The notes beneath the pieces are model-generated. The model saw only the letters and a program-made list of their open reading frames with translations, was not told where the DNA came from and did not search any database. Position numbers and translations under genes: made by a program. Shown here piece by piece: positions 1 to 4,891 of a DNA stretch of 6,426 nt. The first letter of the stretch is position 1. Each line of letters opens with the position of its first letter. This DNA is from an uncultured Eubacteriales bacterium. GTDB taxonomy: Bacteria > Bacillota > Clostridia > Oscillospirales > Oscillospiraceae. The stretch is taken from the NCBI GenBank assembly GCA_900546295.1, contig URCK01000079.1:1-6426 (forward strand), written 5' to 3'.

Positions 1-147
1 GGCAGCGCAAAAATTGCGCCGCAATAGTCAAAGATAAGGCGGCGCGGCTCCGAGGGGCAATTGATAACTTTCTGATAACAATCCGGTTTTTCGATAGCTT
101 TTCTCTCTTGGTTACGGTATTGTTCGTTGGCAAAGGAGGCTGATATC
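1..147. other. Region upstream of integrase, no supported gene; contains short dyads and a direct repeat
   Basis: No gene is convincing here. Visible structure: a dyad GCGCAA-AAA-TTGCGC (5-19); a second inverted repeat GCGCCGC (16-22) with GCGGCGC (39-45) that shares bases with the first, so the two would be alternative folds; and a direct repeat TGATAAC at 62-68 and 73-79, 11 bp apart (about one helical turn). One plus-strand frame is open from base 3 to a stop at 141-143, and one minus-strand frame is open from an ATG at 147-149 to the window edge. Neither has a ribosome binding site or a recognisable product. As this flank lies inside the presumed element just upstream of the integrase, the repeats could be recombinase, excisionase or repressor sites; that is inference. 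I saw no convincing -35/-10 pair. Confidence 0.35.
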
Positions 148-1299
148 ATGCCAAAGCGACGAGCAAACGGGGAAGGGAACATCCGAAAGCGAAAGGATGG
201 CCGCTGGGAGGGCCGCTACACAGTCGGTCACGATCCGGAGACAGGCAAGGCCATCATCAAAAATGTCCTCGGCAAGACACAGGCAGAAGTGAAGGAGAAG
301 TTGAAGAGAGCCATCGAGGAAAACGTGGGCATCGACTACGGACGGGCCAAAACCTACACGGTGGGGAGTTGGCTGGAGGTCTGGATGGAGAACTACGCCA
401 AGGTGAAACTCAGACCGTCCACGTTTAAGACCAGCCAAGGCTTTCTGAAAAACCACATCAAGCCGCAGATCGGCGGCATCCCGTTGGCAGATCTCACTTC
501 TCTGGACTTACAGCGGTTCTACAAGCACCTGTTGGACGGCGGGCGAGTAGACCGCATCGAAGCGAAAAAGAAGCCAAAAGGACTGGCACCGAAAACCGTG
601 CGGAACATCCACCAGATGATCGGCTCGGCGTACAATCTCGCCATGGAGCAGAAGTTGGTGAGCAAGAATCCAACGCAGGGCTGCGCCCTGCCAAAGGTGG
701 AGCACAAAGAGATGAAGACCCTGACCGCCGACCAACTCAGCGCCTTCTTCCGGGAGGCCAGGGACAGCGGTGTGTACGAACTCTACTACCTCGACCTCGC
801 TACCGGACTTCGGCGGGGCGAACTGCTGGGACTGAAATGGACGGACGTTGACCTCGACCGTGGTGTGCTGAAAATCCAACATGCCATTTCACGGCAGAAC
901 GGCAAAGTGGTGGAAGCCCCACTGAAAACGAAAAACGCCTACCGCACACTGCCACTGTCGGCAGACGCGATAAGCGTTCTGAAAATGCAGAAATGCAAAG
1001 TAGGGAACAGCGAATGGGTGTTCCCGTCACCAACAGGAGGCCCCATGTCACCGGACAGCGTCCTGCATATGCTGCAAAGAGTGCTGAAACGCGCGGGACT
1101 GCCCCGCATCCGGTTCCATGACTTGCGCCACACCTTTGCGACCATGGCCCTGCAAAACGGGGTGGACGTAAAAACGGTGTCCTCGATGCTGGGCCACTAC
1201 TCCGCGGGCTTCACGCTGGACACCTACGCCCATGTGACCACCGACGCGCAGCTCAAAGCGGCGCAAACGATGGGCAATATCCTATCCCGTGCTGTCTGA
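148..1299 (+). CDS. int: Tyrosine recombinase / phage-type integrase
   Basis: A 383-residue site-specific recombinase that would integrate and excise the element by cutting and rejoining attachment sites through a 3'-phosphotyrosine intermediate. The layout is that of a Firmicutes phage/ICE integrase: an N-terminal basic arm-binding region (about 1-50, with the RWEGRYTVG strand), a SAM-like core-binding domain (about 65-175), and a C-terminal catalytic domain (about 190-380). The full catalytic set is visible: R222 in TGLRRGEL, K260 in PLKTKN, H324 and R327 in HDLRH, H350 in LGHYS, and the nucleophile Y360 in DTYAH. It therefore looks intact. The ATG at 148 is chosen over an in-frame TTG at 127 because AAAGGAGG (132-139) lies 8 nt before it. 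The gene reads toward the 3' end of a tRNA-Arg, so that tRNA is the likely target. Whether the carrier is a prophage or a conjugative element cannot be told. Confidence 0.95.
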   Translation: MPKRRANGEGNIRKRKDGRWEGRYTVGHDPETGKAIIKNVLGKTQAEVKEKLKRAIEENVGIDYGRAKTYTVGSWLEVWMENYAKVKLRPSTFKTSQGFLKNHIKPQIGGIPLADLTSLDLQRFYKHLLDGGRVDRIEAKKKPKGLAPKTVRNIHQMIGSAYNLAMEQKLVSKNPTQGCALPKVEHKEMKTLTADQLSAFFREARDSGVYELYYLDLATGLRRGELLGLKWTDVDLDRGVLKIQHAISRQNGKVVEAPLKTKNAYRTLPLSADAISVLKMQKCKVGNSEWVFPSPTGGPMSPDSVLHMLQRVLKRAGLPRIRFHDLRHTFATMALQNGVDVKTVSSMLGHYSAGFTLDTYAHVTTDAQLKAAQTMGNILSRAV

Positions 1300-1324
1300 C
1301 GGTTTCCGCTACCCGCTCCCGTTG

Positions 1325-1343
1325 GGGTCAGCGTTTGGGTCAG
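1325..1343. repeat. Direct repeat GGGTCAG x2 between integrase and tRNA
   Basis: GGGTCAG occurs at 1325-1331 and again at 1337-1343, a 12-bp period. The context is also similar (TTGGGGTCAG and TTTGGGTCAG). Short direct repeats between an integrase gene and the attachment core are often arm-type integrase binding sites, so that is the suggested role. It is inferred from position only. Confidence 0.4.
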
Positions 1344-1381
1344 AAAAAAGCAACACCCTAAAAACGGAACTTATGAAAAGC

Positions 1382-1417
1382 AAAAGTCCTCGAAATCAGA
1401 CGATTTCGAGGACTTTT
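1382..1417 (-). terminator. Perfect 16-bp hairpin after tRNA-Arg; bidirectional intrinsic terminator
   Basis: The arms AAAAGTCCTCGAAATC (1382-1397) and GATTTCGAGGACTTTT (1402-1417) pair perfectly around a 4-nt loop (AGAC on the plus strand). Read on the minus strand, the hairpin starts at the A of the tRNA CCA and ends in TTTT followed by GCTTTT, fitting a tRNA terminator. Because both arms carry A4/T4 ends, it would also work for integrase transcripts arriving on the plus strand. It sits at the expected element/chromosome junction, so which side it came from is unknown. Confidence 0.8.
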
Positions 1418-1460
1418 GGTACGCCGTGAGGGATTCGAACCCCCGGCCTTCTGGTCCGTA
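1417..1460. other. Candidate attachment site (att core) at the tRNA-Arg 3' end
   Basis: An integrase gene ends 117 bp from the 3' end of this tRNA and reads toward it. For tyrosine integrases that use tRNA genes, the crossover core normally lies within the 3' half (anticodon loop to CCA), and the element restores the lost part. The precise core cannot be defined because only one junction is in the window; no second copy of the tRNA 3' end was found here. The span given is the usual range, not a measured boundary. Confidence 0.55.
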
Positions 1461-1493
1461 GCCAGACGCTCTATCCAGCTGAGCTAACGGCGC
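1417..1493 (-). tRNA. tRNA-Arg (anticodon ACG), CCA encoded
   Basis: The reverse complement folds into a standard cloverleaf: acceptor GCGCCGT/ACGGCGT, T8-A9, D stem GCTC/GAGC, anticodon stem TCTGG/CCAGA with loop CTACGGA (anticodon ACG, reading CGN arginine codons after A34-to-inosine editing), a 5-nt variable loop, T stem GGGGG/CCCTC with loop TTCGAAT, discriminator A and genomic CCA (1417-1419). Total length is 77 nt. Two wobble pairs stand out, G1-U72 in the acceptor and G50-U64 in the T stem. Both uracils lie in the 3' half, the part an integrating element usually replaces with its own copy. The gene faces the integrase tail-first. Confidence 0.96.
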
Positions 1494-1518
1494 GTGTCTC
1501 ATATCGGACAACGGTGTT

Positions 1519-1547
1519 ATACTAACACAGCTGTTTCGAAATTGCAA
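1519..1547 (-). promoter_or_regulatory. Sigma-A promoter of tRNA-Arg
   Basis: On the minus strand TTGCAA (1542-1547) is followed, after a 17-bp spacer, by TAGTAT (1519-1524). Initiation would fall about 20 nt before the tRNA 5' end at 1493. The hexamers match the consensus at 4 of 6 and 5 of 6 bases, and the spacing is ideal. Confidence 0.65.
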
Positions 1548-1599
1548 GAGGAAATTTCAAATTTTTAGAAAAAATTTTTCAAAACCTGTTGAAAGTGGT

Positions 1600-1628
1600 T
1601 TGACACGCCACCGCCGCGCCGTTACAAT
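1600..1628 (+). promoter_or_regulatory. Strong sigma-A promoter of the moxR-VWA operon
   Basis: A perfect -35 TTGACA (1600-1605), a 17-bp spacer and -10 TACAAT (1623-1628). The upstream stretch 1551-1588 is very A/T-rich, with a GAAATTTC palindrome and a run of A6T5, and could act as an UP element. Transcription would start near 1635, giving a leader of about 30 nt. The spacer is strikingly GC-rich. No operator-like repeat is evident, so the operon may be expressed constitutively. Confidence 0.85.
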
Positions 1629-1664
1629 AGAGGCGAAACACATTGATTTTGAAGGAGCAAAACC

Positions 1665-2480
1665 ATGGAAAACACTTTCAAAGGCAGTAAGGATTACGTT
1701 GCGAGCCCGGAGCTGATGAACGCGGTGAACATCGCCGTGGCGCTCAAAAAGCCGCTGCTCATCAAGGGCGAGCCCGGCACGGGCAAGACGATGCTCGCGC
1801 AGGCGGTGTCCGAGGCAATGGGCAAGAAGCTCATCATCTGGAGCGTCAAATCAACGACCAAGGCGCAGGACGGCCTGTATGTCTATGACGTGGTGCAGCG
1901 CCTGTACGACAGTCAGTTCGGCACATCCGGCGTGGACGATATTGCAAAATACATCAAGCTCGGCAAGCTCGGCGAGGCGTTCTCCGCCGAGGAGCAGGTC
2001 GTGCTGCTGATCGATGAGGTCGACAAAGCAGACCTTGAGTTCCCGAACGATCTTCTCTGGGAGCTCGACAAAATGGAGTTCTACATCCCTGAGACGAAGG
2101 AGACCGTGCGCGCCAAGCACCGTCCCATCGTCATCATCACCTCGAACGCGGAAAAAGAGCTGCCCGACGCCTTCCTGCGCCGCTGCATCTTTCATTACAT
2201 TGATTTCCCCGATCAGGAGCAGATGGAAAAGATCATCCGCGTGCACTTTGACCACATCGACGAGACGCTGCTTGCGCAGGCGATGCAGGCGTTCTACTAC
2301 CTCCGCTCCATCGACGCGGTGGAGAAAAAGCCCTCGACCTCGGAGCTTGTCGACTGGATCCGCGCGCTGGAGCTTGCGGGCGTCGACACCGGGCGCATTG
2401 CCAAGGAGATCCCGTTCATCGGGGTGCTCCTTAAAAAGGATAAGGATATCTCCACCGTGCAGCGCCGGTTGAGAAGATAA
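1665..2480 (+). CDS. MoxR-family AAA+ ATPase
   Basis: A 271-residue cytoplasmic AAA+ ATPase of the MoxR group (COG0714), which normally forms rings that remodel or activate client proteins together with a VWA-domain partner. Visible motifs: Walker A GEPGTGKT (35-42), Walker B VVLLIDE (112-118), sensor 1 asparagine in TSNAEKELP (N161), paired arginines R172/R173 in AFLRRC as arginine-finger candidates, and the C-terminal lid motif KPSTSELVDW (222-231) common in these proteins. AAGGAG (1652-1657) sits 7 nt before the ATG. It is the first gene after a consensus promoter, and the VWA gene follows after 7 nt, so the two are almost certainly co-transcribed and coupled. Related pairs (CoxD/CoxE, RavA/ViaA) mature metalloenzymes or act on membrane complexes; the client here is unknown, and no metalloenzyme gene lies in the window. 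Confidence 0.93.
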   Translation: MENTFKGSKDYVASPELMNAVNIAVALKKPLLIKGEPGTGKTMLAQAVSEAMGKKLIIWSVKSTTKAQDGLYVYDVVQRLYDSQFGTSGVDDIAKYIKLGKLGEAFSAEEQVVLLIDEVDKADLEFPNDLLWELDKMEFYIPETKETVRAKHRPIVIITSNAEKELPDAFLRRCIFHYIDFPDQEQMEKIIRVHFDHIDETLLAQAMQAFYYLRSIDAVEKKPSTSELVDWIRALELAGVDTGRIAKEIPFIGVLLKKDKDISTVQRRLRR

Positions 2481-2487
2481 GATCGCC

Positions 2488-3684
2488 ATGTTTACTGGAT
2501 TTTTCTATCTTTTGCGTGCGCACGGCTTTCGCGTCAGCCTGAATGAGTGGATGACGCTCATGGAAGGACTGATGATGAACTTGCAGCACGCCTCGCTCAC
2601 GGGCTTTTACGAGCTTTGCCGCGCGGTGCTCGTCAAGTCCGAGGCGGATTACGACAAATTCGACCAGATATTCCTTGAATACTTCGACGGCGTGCCCTAC
2701 GAGGGCGACATTCCCGAGGAACTGCTGAACTGGCTGAACCACCCGGAAAACGCGCTGGAGGAGTTCCGCCGCTTCCTCAAAACGCAGGGCTACGAGGAAA
2801 AGAGCATCGAGGAGATCCTCAAGATGTTCGAAGAGCGCCTCAAGGAGCAGACCGAGGAGCACAACGGCGGCTCGTACTGGATCGGCACGCGCGGCTACTC
2901 AAACTTTGGCAACAGCGGCCACAGCCCGCAGGGCATCCGCGTGGGCGGGCAGAGCATGTACCGCCGCGCCTTTCAGGTGGCGGGGGAGCGCAAGTACCGC
3001 GACTTCCGCAAAGACAACGTCCTCGATATCCGCCAGTTTCAGATGGCCTTCCGTCTGCTGCGGCAGTATTCGGCGCAGACAATGGGGGAGAAGACCGAGT
3101 TCGACGTGGACGGCACCATCCGCGATACCTGCGATAACGCCGGTACGCTCTCCGTGCGCTACAAACGCCCGCGCCGCAACAGTGTCAAGGTCCTCATGCT
3201 GATGGATTCCGGCGGCTCGATGGAATACTACTCGCACCTCTGCTCCATGCTCTTTCAAGCGGCGCGGCAGTCCAATCACTTCAAGGAGCTGCACGTCTAC
3301 TATTTCCACAACTGCATTTATTCAAGCGTTTACACCAACCCGCGCATGTGGCGCGAGCACGCCGTTTCGACCGACTGGATCCTGCAAAACTACGGCAGCG
3401 ATTATAAGGTCATCCTCGTCGGCGACGCGCTGATGGATATGTACGAGCTGATGGAAAAGCGCTACGATTCGCGCAGCGGCGAGGTGCGCTACTCCGGCAT
3501 GGACCAGATCAACCGCTTTTGCGCGCACTACGACCACCTCATCTGGCTCAATCCCGAGGAGCCGCCGCGCTATCGCGGCTACTGGGGCGAGAGCTACTTC
3601 CACATTGAAAAAGCGGTGGATATGTTCCCACTGACCGTGGACGGCCTCGAGCGCGGCATGAAAAAGCTGCTCGTGAACCGATAA
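2488..3684 (+). CDS. CoxE-like VWA-domain protein, partner of the MoxR ATPase
   Basis: A 398-residue protein with the architecture of the CoxE-like / COG3825 family. It has a helical N-terminal part (1-75, including FRVSLNEWMTLMEGL and AVLVKSEADYDKFDQIF), an acidic, probably coiled segment (about 85-128), a glycine-rich stretch with WIGTRGYSNFG and PQGIRVGG (about 130-155), and a C-terminal VWA domain (about 230-390). The metal-site motif is DSGGS (D240, S244), so the middle serine of DxSxS is glycine; as I recall, this family often has DxGGS. A second motif, GDALMDMYEL (D313 onward), matches a conserved block of the family. There is no signal peptide, so it should be cytoplasmic. Only a weak ribosome binding site precedes the ATG, and the ATPase stop is 7 nt upstream, so translation is probably coupled. 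The role is presumed to be substrate recruitment for the ATPase. Confidence 0.9.
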   Translation: MFTGFFYLLRAHGFRVSLNEWMTLMEGLMMNLQHASLTGFYELCRAVLVKSEADYDKFDQIFLEYFDGVPYEGDIPEELLNWLNHPENALEEFRRFLKTQGYEEKSIEEILKMFEERLKEQTEEHNGGSYWIGTRGYSNFGNSGHSPQGIRVGGQSMYRRAFQVAGERKYRDFRKDNVLDIRQFQMAFRLLRQYSAQTMGEKTEFDVDGTIRDTCDNAGTLSVRYKRPRRNSVKVLMLMDSGGSMEYYSHLCSMLFQAARQSNHFKELHVYYFHNCIYSSVYTNPRMWREHAVSTDWILQNYGSDYKVILVGDALMDMYELMEKRYDSRSGEVRYSGMDQINRFCAHYDHLIWLNPEEPPRYRGYWGESYFHIEKAVDMFPLTVDGLERGMKKLLVNR

Positions 3685-3701
3685 AACGAGAAAAAACTGG
3701 C

Positions 3702-3735
3702 AATGTAACATGAAATTGCGGGAATGTAACATGAA
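3702..3735. promoter_or_regulatory. Two 13-bp direct repeats with a dyad: candidate operator
   Basis: AATGTAACATGAA occurs at 3702-3714 and 3723-3735, exactly 21 bp (two helical turns) apart. Each copy contains the dyad ATGT-A-ACAT. Two dyads on the same face of the helix, just upstream of an XRE-type regulator, suggest a cooperative operator, most simply for that regulator itself. The second copy overlaps the possible -35 region of the downstream promoter. No third copy was seen in the window. Confidence 0.6.
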
Positions 3736-3759
3736 TGTGGTAGCCATTTTGCGGATAAT
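3731..3759 (+). promoter_or_regulatory. Possible weak promoter of the XRE regulator gene
   Basis: A -10-like GATAAT (3754-3759) is preceded after 17 bp by a poor -35, ATGAAT (3731-3736), which overlaps the second AATGTAACATGAA repeat. A weak promoter with a protein site over its -35 fits either repression or dependence on an activator. Alternatively the gene is read from the upstream operon, as no terminator is visible after 3684. Confidence 0.35.
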
Positions 3760-3782
3760 CTGACTAAAATGAGGAAGAACCG

Positions 3783-4208
3783 ATGAACTTGATGGAAAAA
3801 ATGATCGTGTTAAGAAAAGCTGCGGGACTATCACAGGATTCGATCGCAGACAAATTGAACGTCACCCGCCAAACTGTTTCGCGCTGGGAGAAGGGAAGTG
3901 CTGTTCCGTCAGCGGATAACCTGAAAGCGCTGGCAGCGTTTTACGGCGTTTCGATGGATTATCTGTTGAGCTTTGATGCAGAACAGCCGAGGGTCGAATA
4001 CGGGGGTGAGAAAACGCCTGTGTCGAAGCCTACTCGAAGAAGGAGTGTCCTGTTTGCAGTTCTTGCGGCGATATTAGTCCTTATTGCAGTGGCAGTCGTT
4101 ATTCATCAGACAAGAGCTGGAAAGCAGGATGAGATCGTAAGAACGGATGAGATGGCGAGAGATCAGGTGAATCCGGAAGAGTTCGGTACCGGATCGCTGA
4201 ACTGGTAG
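3783..4208 (+). CDS. Membrane-anchored XRE-family transcriptional regulator
   Basis: A 141-residue protein with an N-terminal Cro/C1-type helix-turn-helix (about 5-61; recognition unit QDSIADKLNVTRQTVSRWEKG region 18-38, then the typical LKALAAFYGVSMDYLL). A linker with basic residues SKPTRRR (81-87) is followed by one hydrophobic segment (88-107) and a short polar tail (108-141). By the positive-inside rule the DNA-binding domain stays in the cytoplasm and the tail is outside. GAGG (3771-3774) lies 8 nt before the ATG; an in-frame ATG at 3792 would be too distant from it. Two dyad repeats lie upstream and are the natural binding site. The short exported tail could sense or bind the exported protein encoded downstream; that is inference. 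Base composition is visibly lower in GC than the flanking genes, a possible sign of separate origin. Confidence 0.88.
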   Translation: MNLMEKMIVLRKAAGLSQDSIADKLNVTRQTVSRWEKGSAVPSADNLKALAAFYGVSMDYLLSFDAEQPRVEYGGEKTPVSKPTRRRSVLFAVLAAILVLIAVAVVIHQTRAGKQDEIVRTDEMARDQVNPEEFGTGSLNW

Positions 4209-4231
4209 TTGTTCTGAAAGGGGGTGAAAAG

Positions 4232-4340
4232 ATGAAAAGGATTTGAAGTTGAGCGCGCAACAGGTAAGCGTACACTCTATAAGAGAACATACCCTGCTTT
4301 TGATTATAAGGCGGATCTTGAAGCGAGAAAGGTGTATTGA
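4232..4340 (+). pseudogene. Small 35-codon reading frame broken by one base after its start (frameshifted or recoded)
   Basis: A strong ribosome binding site (AAAGGGGGTG, 4218-4227) precedes an ATG at 4232, but that frame ends after four codons (MKRI, stop 4244-4246). Removing one A from the AAAA run at 4235-4238 would open a frame from the same ATG to a TGA at 4338-4340. The product would be 35 residues, beginning MKGFEVERATGKRTLYKRTY, basic and rich in tyrosine. That frame has no start codon of its own. Its stop overlaps the ATG of the next gene as TGATG, the usual sign of coupled adjacent genes, which argues that the frame was or is translated. Explanations: a recent frameshift mutation, an assembly or sequencing error in the A run, or +1 frameshifting at AAA-AGG. 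Another possibility is that only the four-codon ORF matters. I do not recognise the product. Confidence 0.5.
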
Positions 4341-4759
4341 TGGCAGACAGGAAAAACCGGACGACGAAGGTGCTGGCGGCGGCGGTCGCGGTGCTGACGT
4401 TTGCGGCGGTGTTCCTTTATGTGAAGGGGATCACGCCGCAGAAGATCAACGGCCTTCGCATCTATCAGACGGAGCCGTTCGTGCCGCAGGACGACGGCAC
4501 GGCGCAGCGGGTGGATACCTACCTCTATGAAGCGCAGTTCATGCCCGGCGGCGAGGAGTTCTACATCAGGAAAACGGAGAACACGGACTGGGAATACCTG
4601 ATGCAGGGAAGCTGGAGCTTTGTGGAAGGCAGCCTGAACGAGTTTCTGCTGACCGACAAGGAGAGCGGCCGCGGTGTGGTGGTCACGATCCGCGACAAGG
4701 ACTTCTACTTCTATGACGAAGCGCGCGGAAAGATCGAGCACTTCATCCGCAAGAGCTGA
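4340..4759 (+). CDS. Uncharacterised single-pass membrane-anchored or secreted protein
   Basis: A 139-residue protein I do not recognise. It starts with a short basic cytoplasmic end (MADRKNRTTK) followed by a hydrophobic segment (about 11-28, VLAAAVAVLTFAAVFLYV) that would act as a signal anchor or signal peptide. The rest is a polar domain of about 110 residues rich in aromatic residues and predicted beta strands (for example VVVTIRDKDFYFYDE), outside the membrane. There is no cysteine, so it is neither a lipoprotein nor disulfide-bonded. The ATG at 4340 is preferred over a TTG at 4337 because AAAGG (4328-4332) lies 7 nt before it. This ATG shares a base with the stop of the broken small frame (TGATG). 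The XRE gene is the next complete gene upstream, and an intrinsic terminator follows, so the cluster probably ends here. Confidence 0.8.
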   Translation: MADRKNRTTKVLAAAVAVLTFAAVFLYVKGITPQKINGLRIYQTEPFVPQDDGTAQRVDTYLYEAQFMPGGEEFYIRKTENTDWEYLMQGSWSFVEGSLNEFLLTDKESGRGVVVTIRDKDFYFYDEARGKIEHFIRKS

Positions 4760-4782
4760 GCGGAAGCAAAAGAGAAAAGAGG

Positions 4783-4812
4783 GGAGAGGGCCCTGCGGCC
4801 CTCTCCTTTTTT
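4783..4812 (+). terminator. Strong intrinsic terminator
   Basis: The perfect 10-bp stem GGAGAGGGCC (4783-4792) / GGCCCTCTCC (4797-4806), with loop CTGC, is followed directly by six T residues (4807-4812) and preceded by a purine-rich stretch. It ends transcription of the regulator cluster 24 nt after its last stop codon. Confidence 0.95.
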
Positions 4813-4823
4813 CATGGATTCCC

Positions 4824-4852
4824 TTGATTTTGTGGAGAATTATTGATATACT
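4824..4852 (+). promoter_or_regulatory. Extended -10 sigma-A promoter of the serine acetyltransferase gene
   Basis: TTGATT (4824-4829), a 17-bp spacer, and TATACT (4847-4852) preceded by TGA, which gives the extended -10 TGn motif. Transcription would begin near 4859, leaving a leader of about 33 nt. That leader is too short for a T-box or other cysteine-responsive riboswitch, so control would have to be by a protein or absent at this level. Confidence 0.85.
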
Positions 4853-4891
4853 GCGTTATTATTTTTAATTGATCCGTTGGGAGGGATCTGC

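Noticed and set aside
1..149. Open frames at the left edge: plus strand 3-143 and minus strand from an ATG at 147-149
   Set aside because: Neither has a ribosome binding site or a recognisable sequence, and both are too short and edge-limited to support.
1851..2489. Long 212-codon minus-strand open frame opposite the MoxR ATPase
   Set aside because: It is antisense to a clear AAA+ gene with Walker motifs, has no ribosome binding site or recognisable domain, and reflects the GC-rich third positions of the real gene.
3700..3719. GCAAT/ATTGC inverted repeat as a terminator of the VWA operon
   Set aside because: A 5-bp stem with a 10-nt loop and no T tract; too weak to stop transcription.
3685..3782. 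CRISPR-like array
   Set aside because: Only two 13-bp copies separated by 8 bp; too short for CRISPR repeats and spacers, and better explained as an operator pair.
4243..4530. Plus-strand frame of 95 codons starting at TTG 4243
   Set aside because: It has no suitably placed ribosome binding site, and most of it is an out-of-frame reading of the gene at 4340. The frame ending in TGATG at 4338-4340 is the better candidate.
4859..4891. T-box or cysteine riboswitch upstream of serine acetyltransferase
   Set aside because: The predicted leader is only about 33 nt, and no T-box sequence or antiterminator fold is present.
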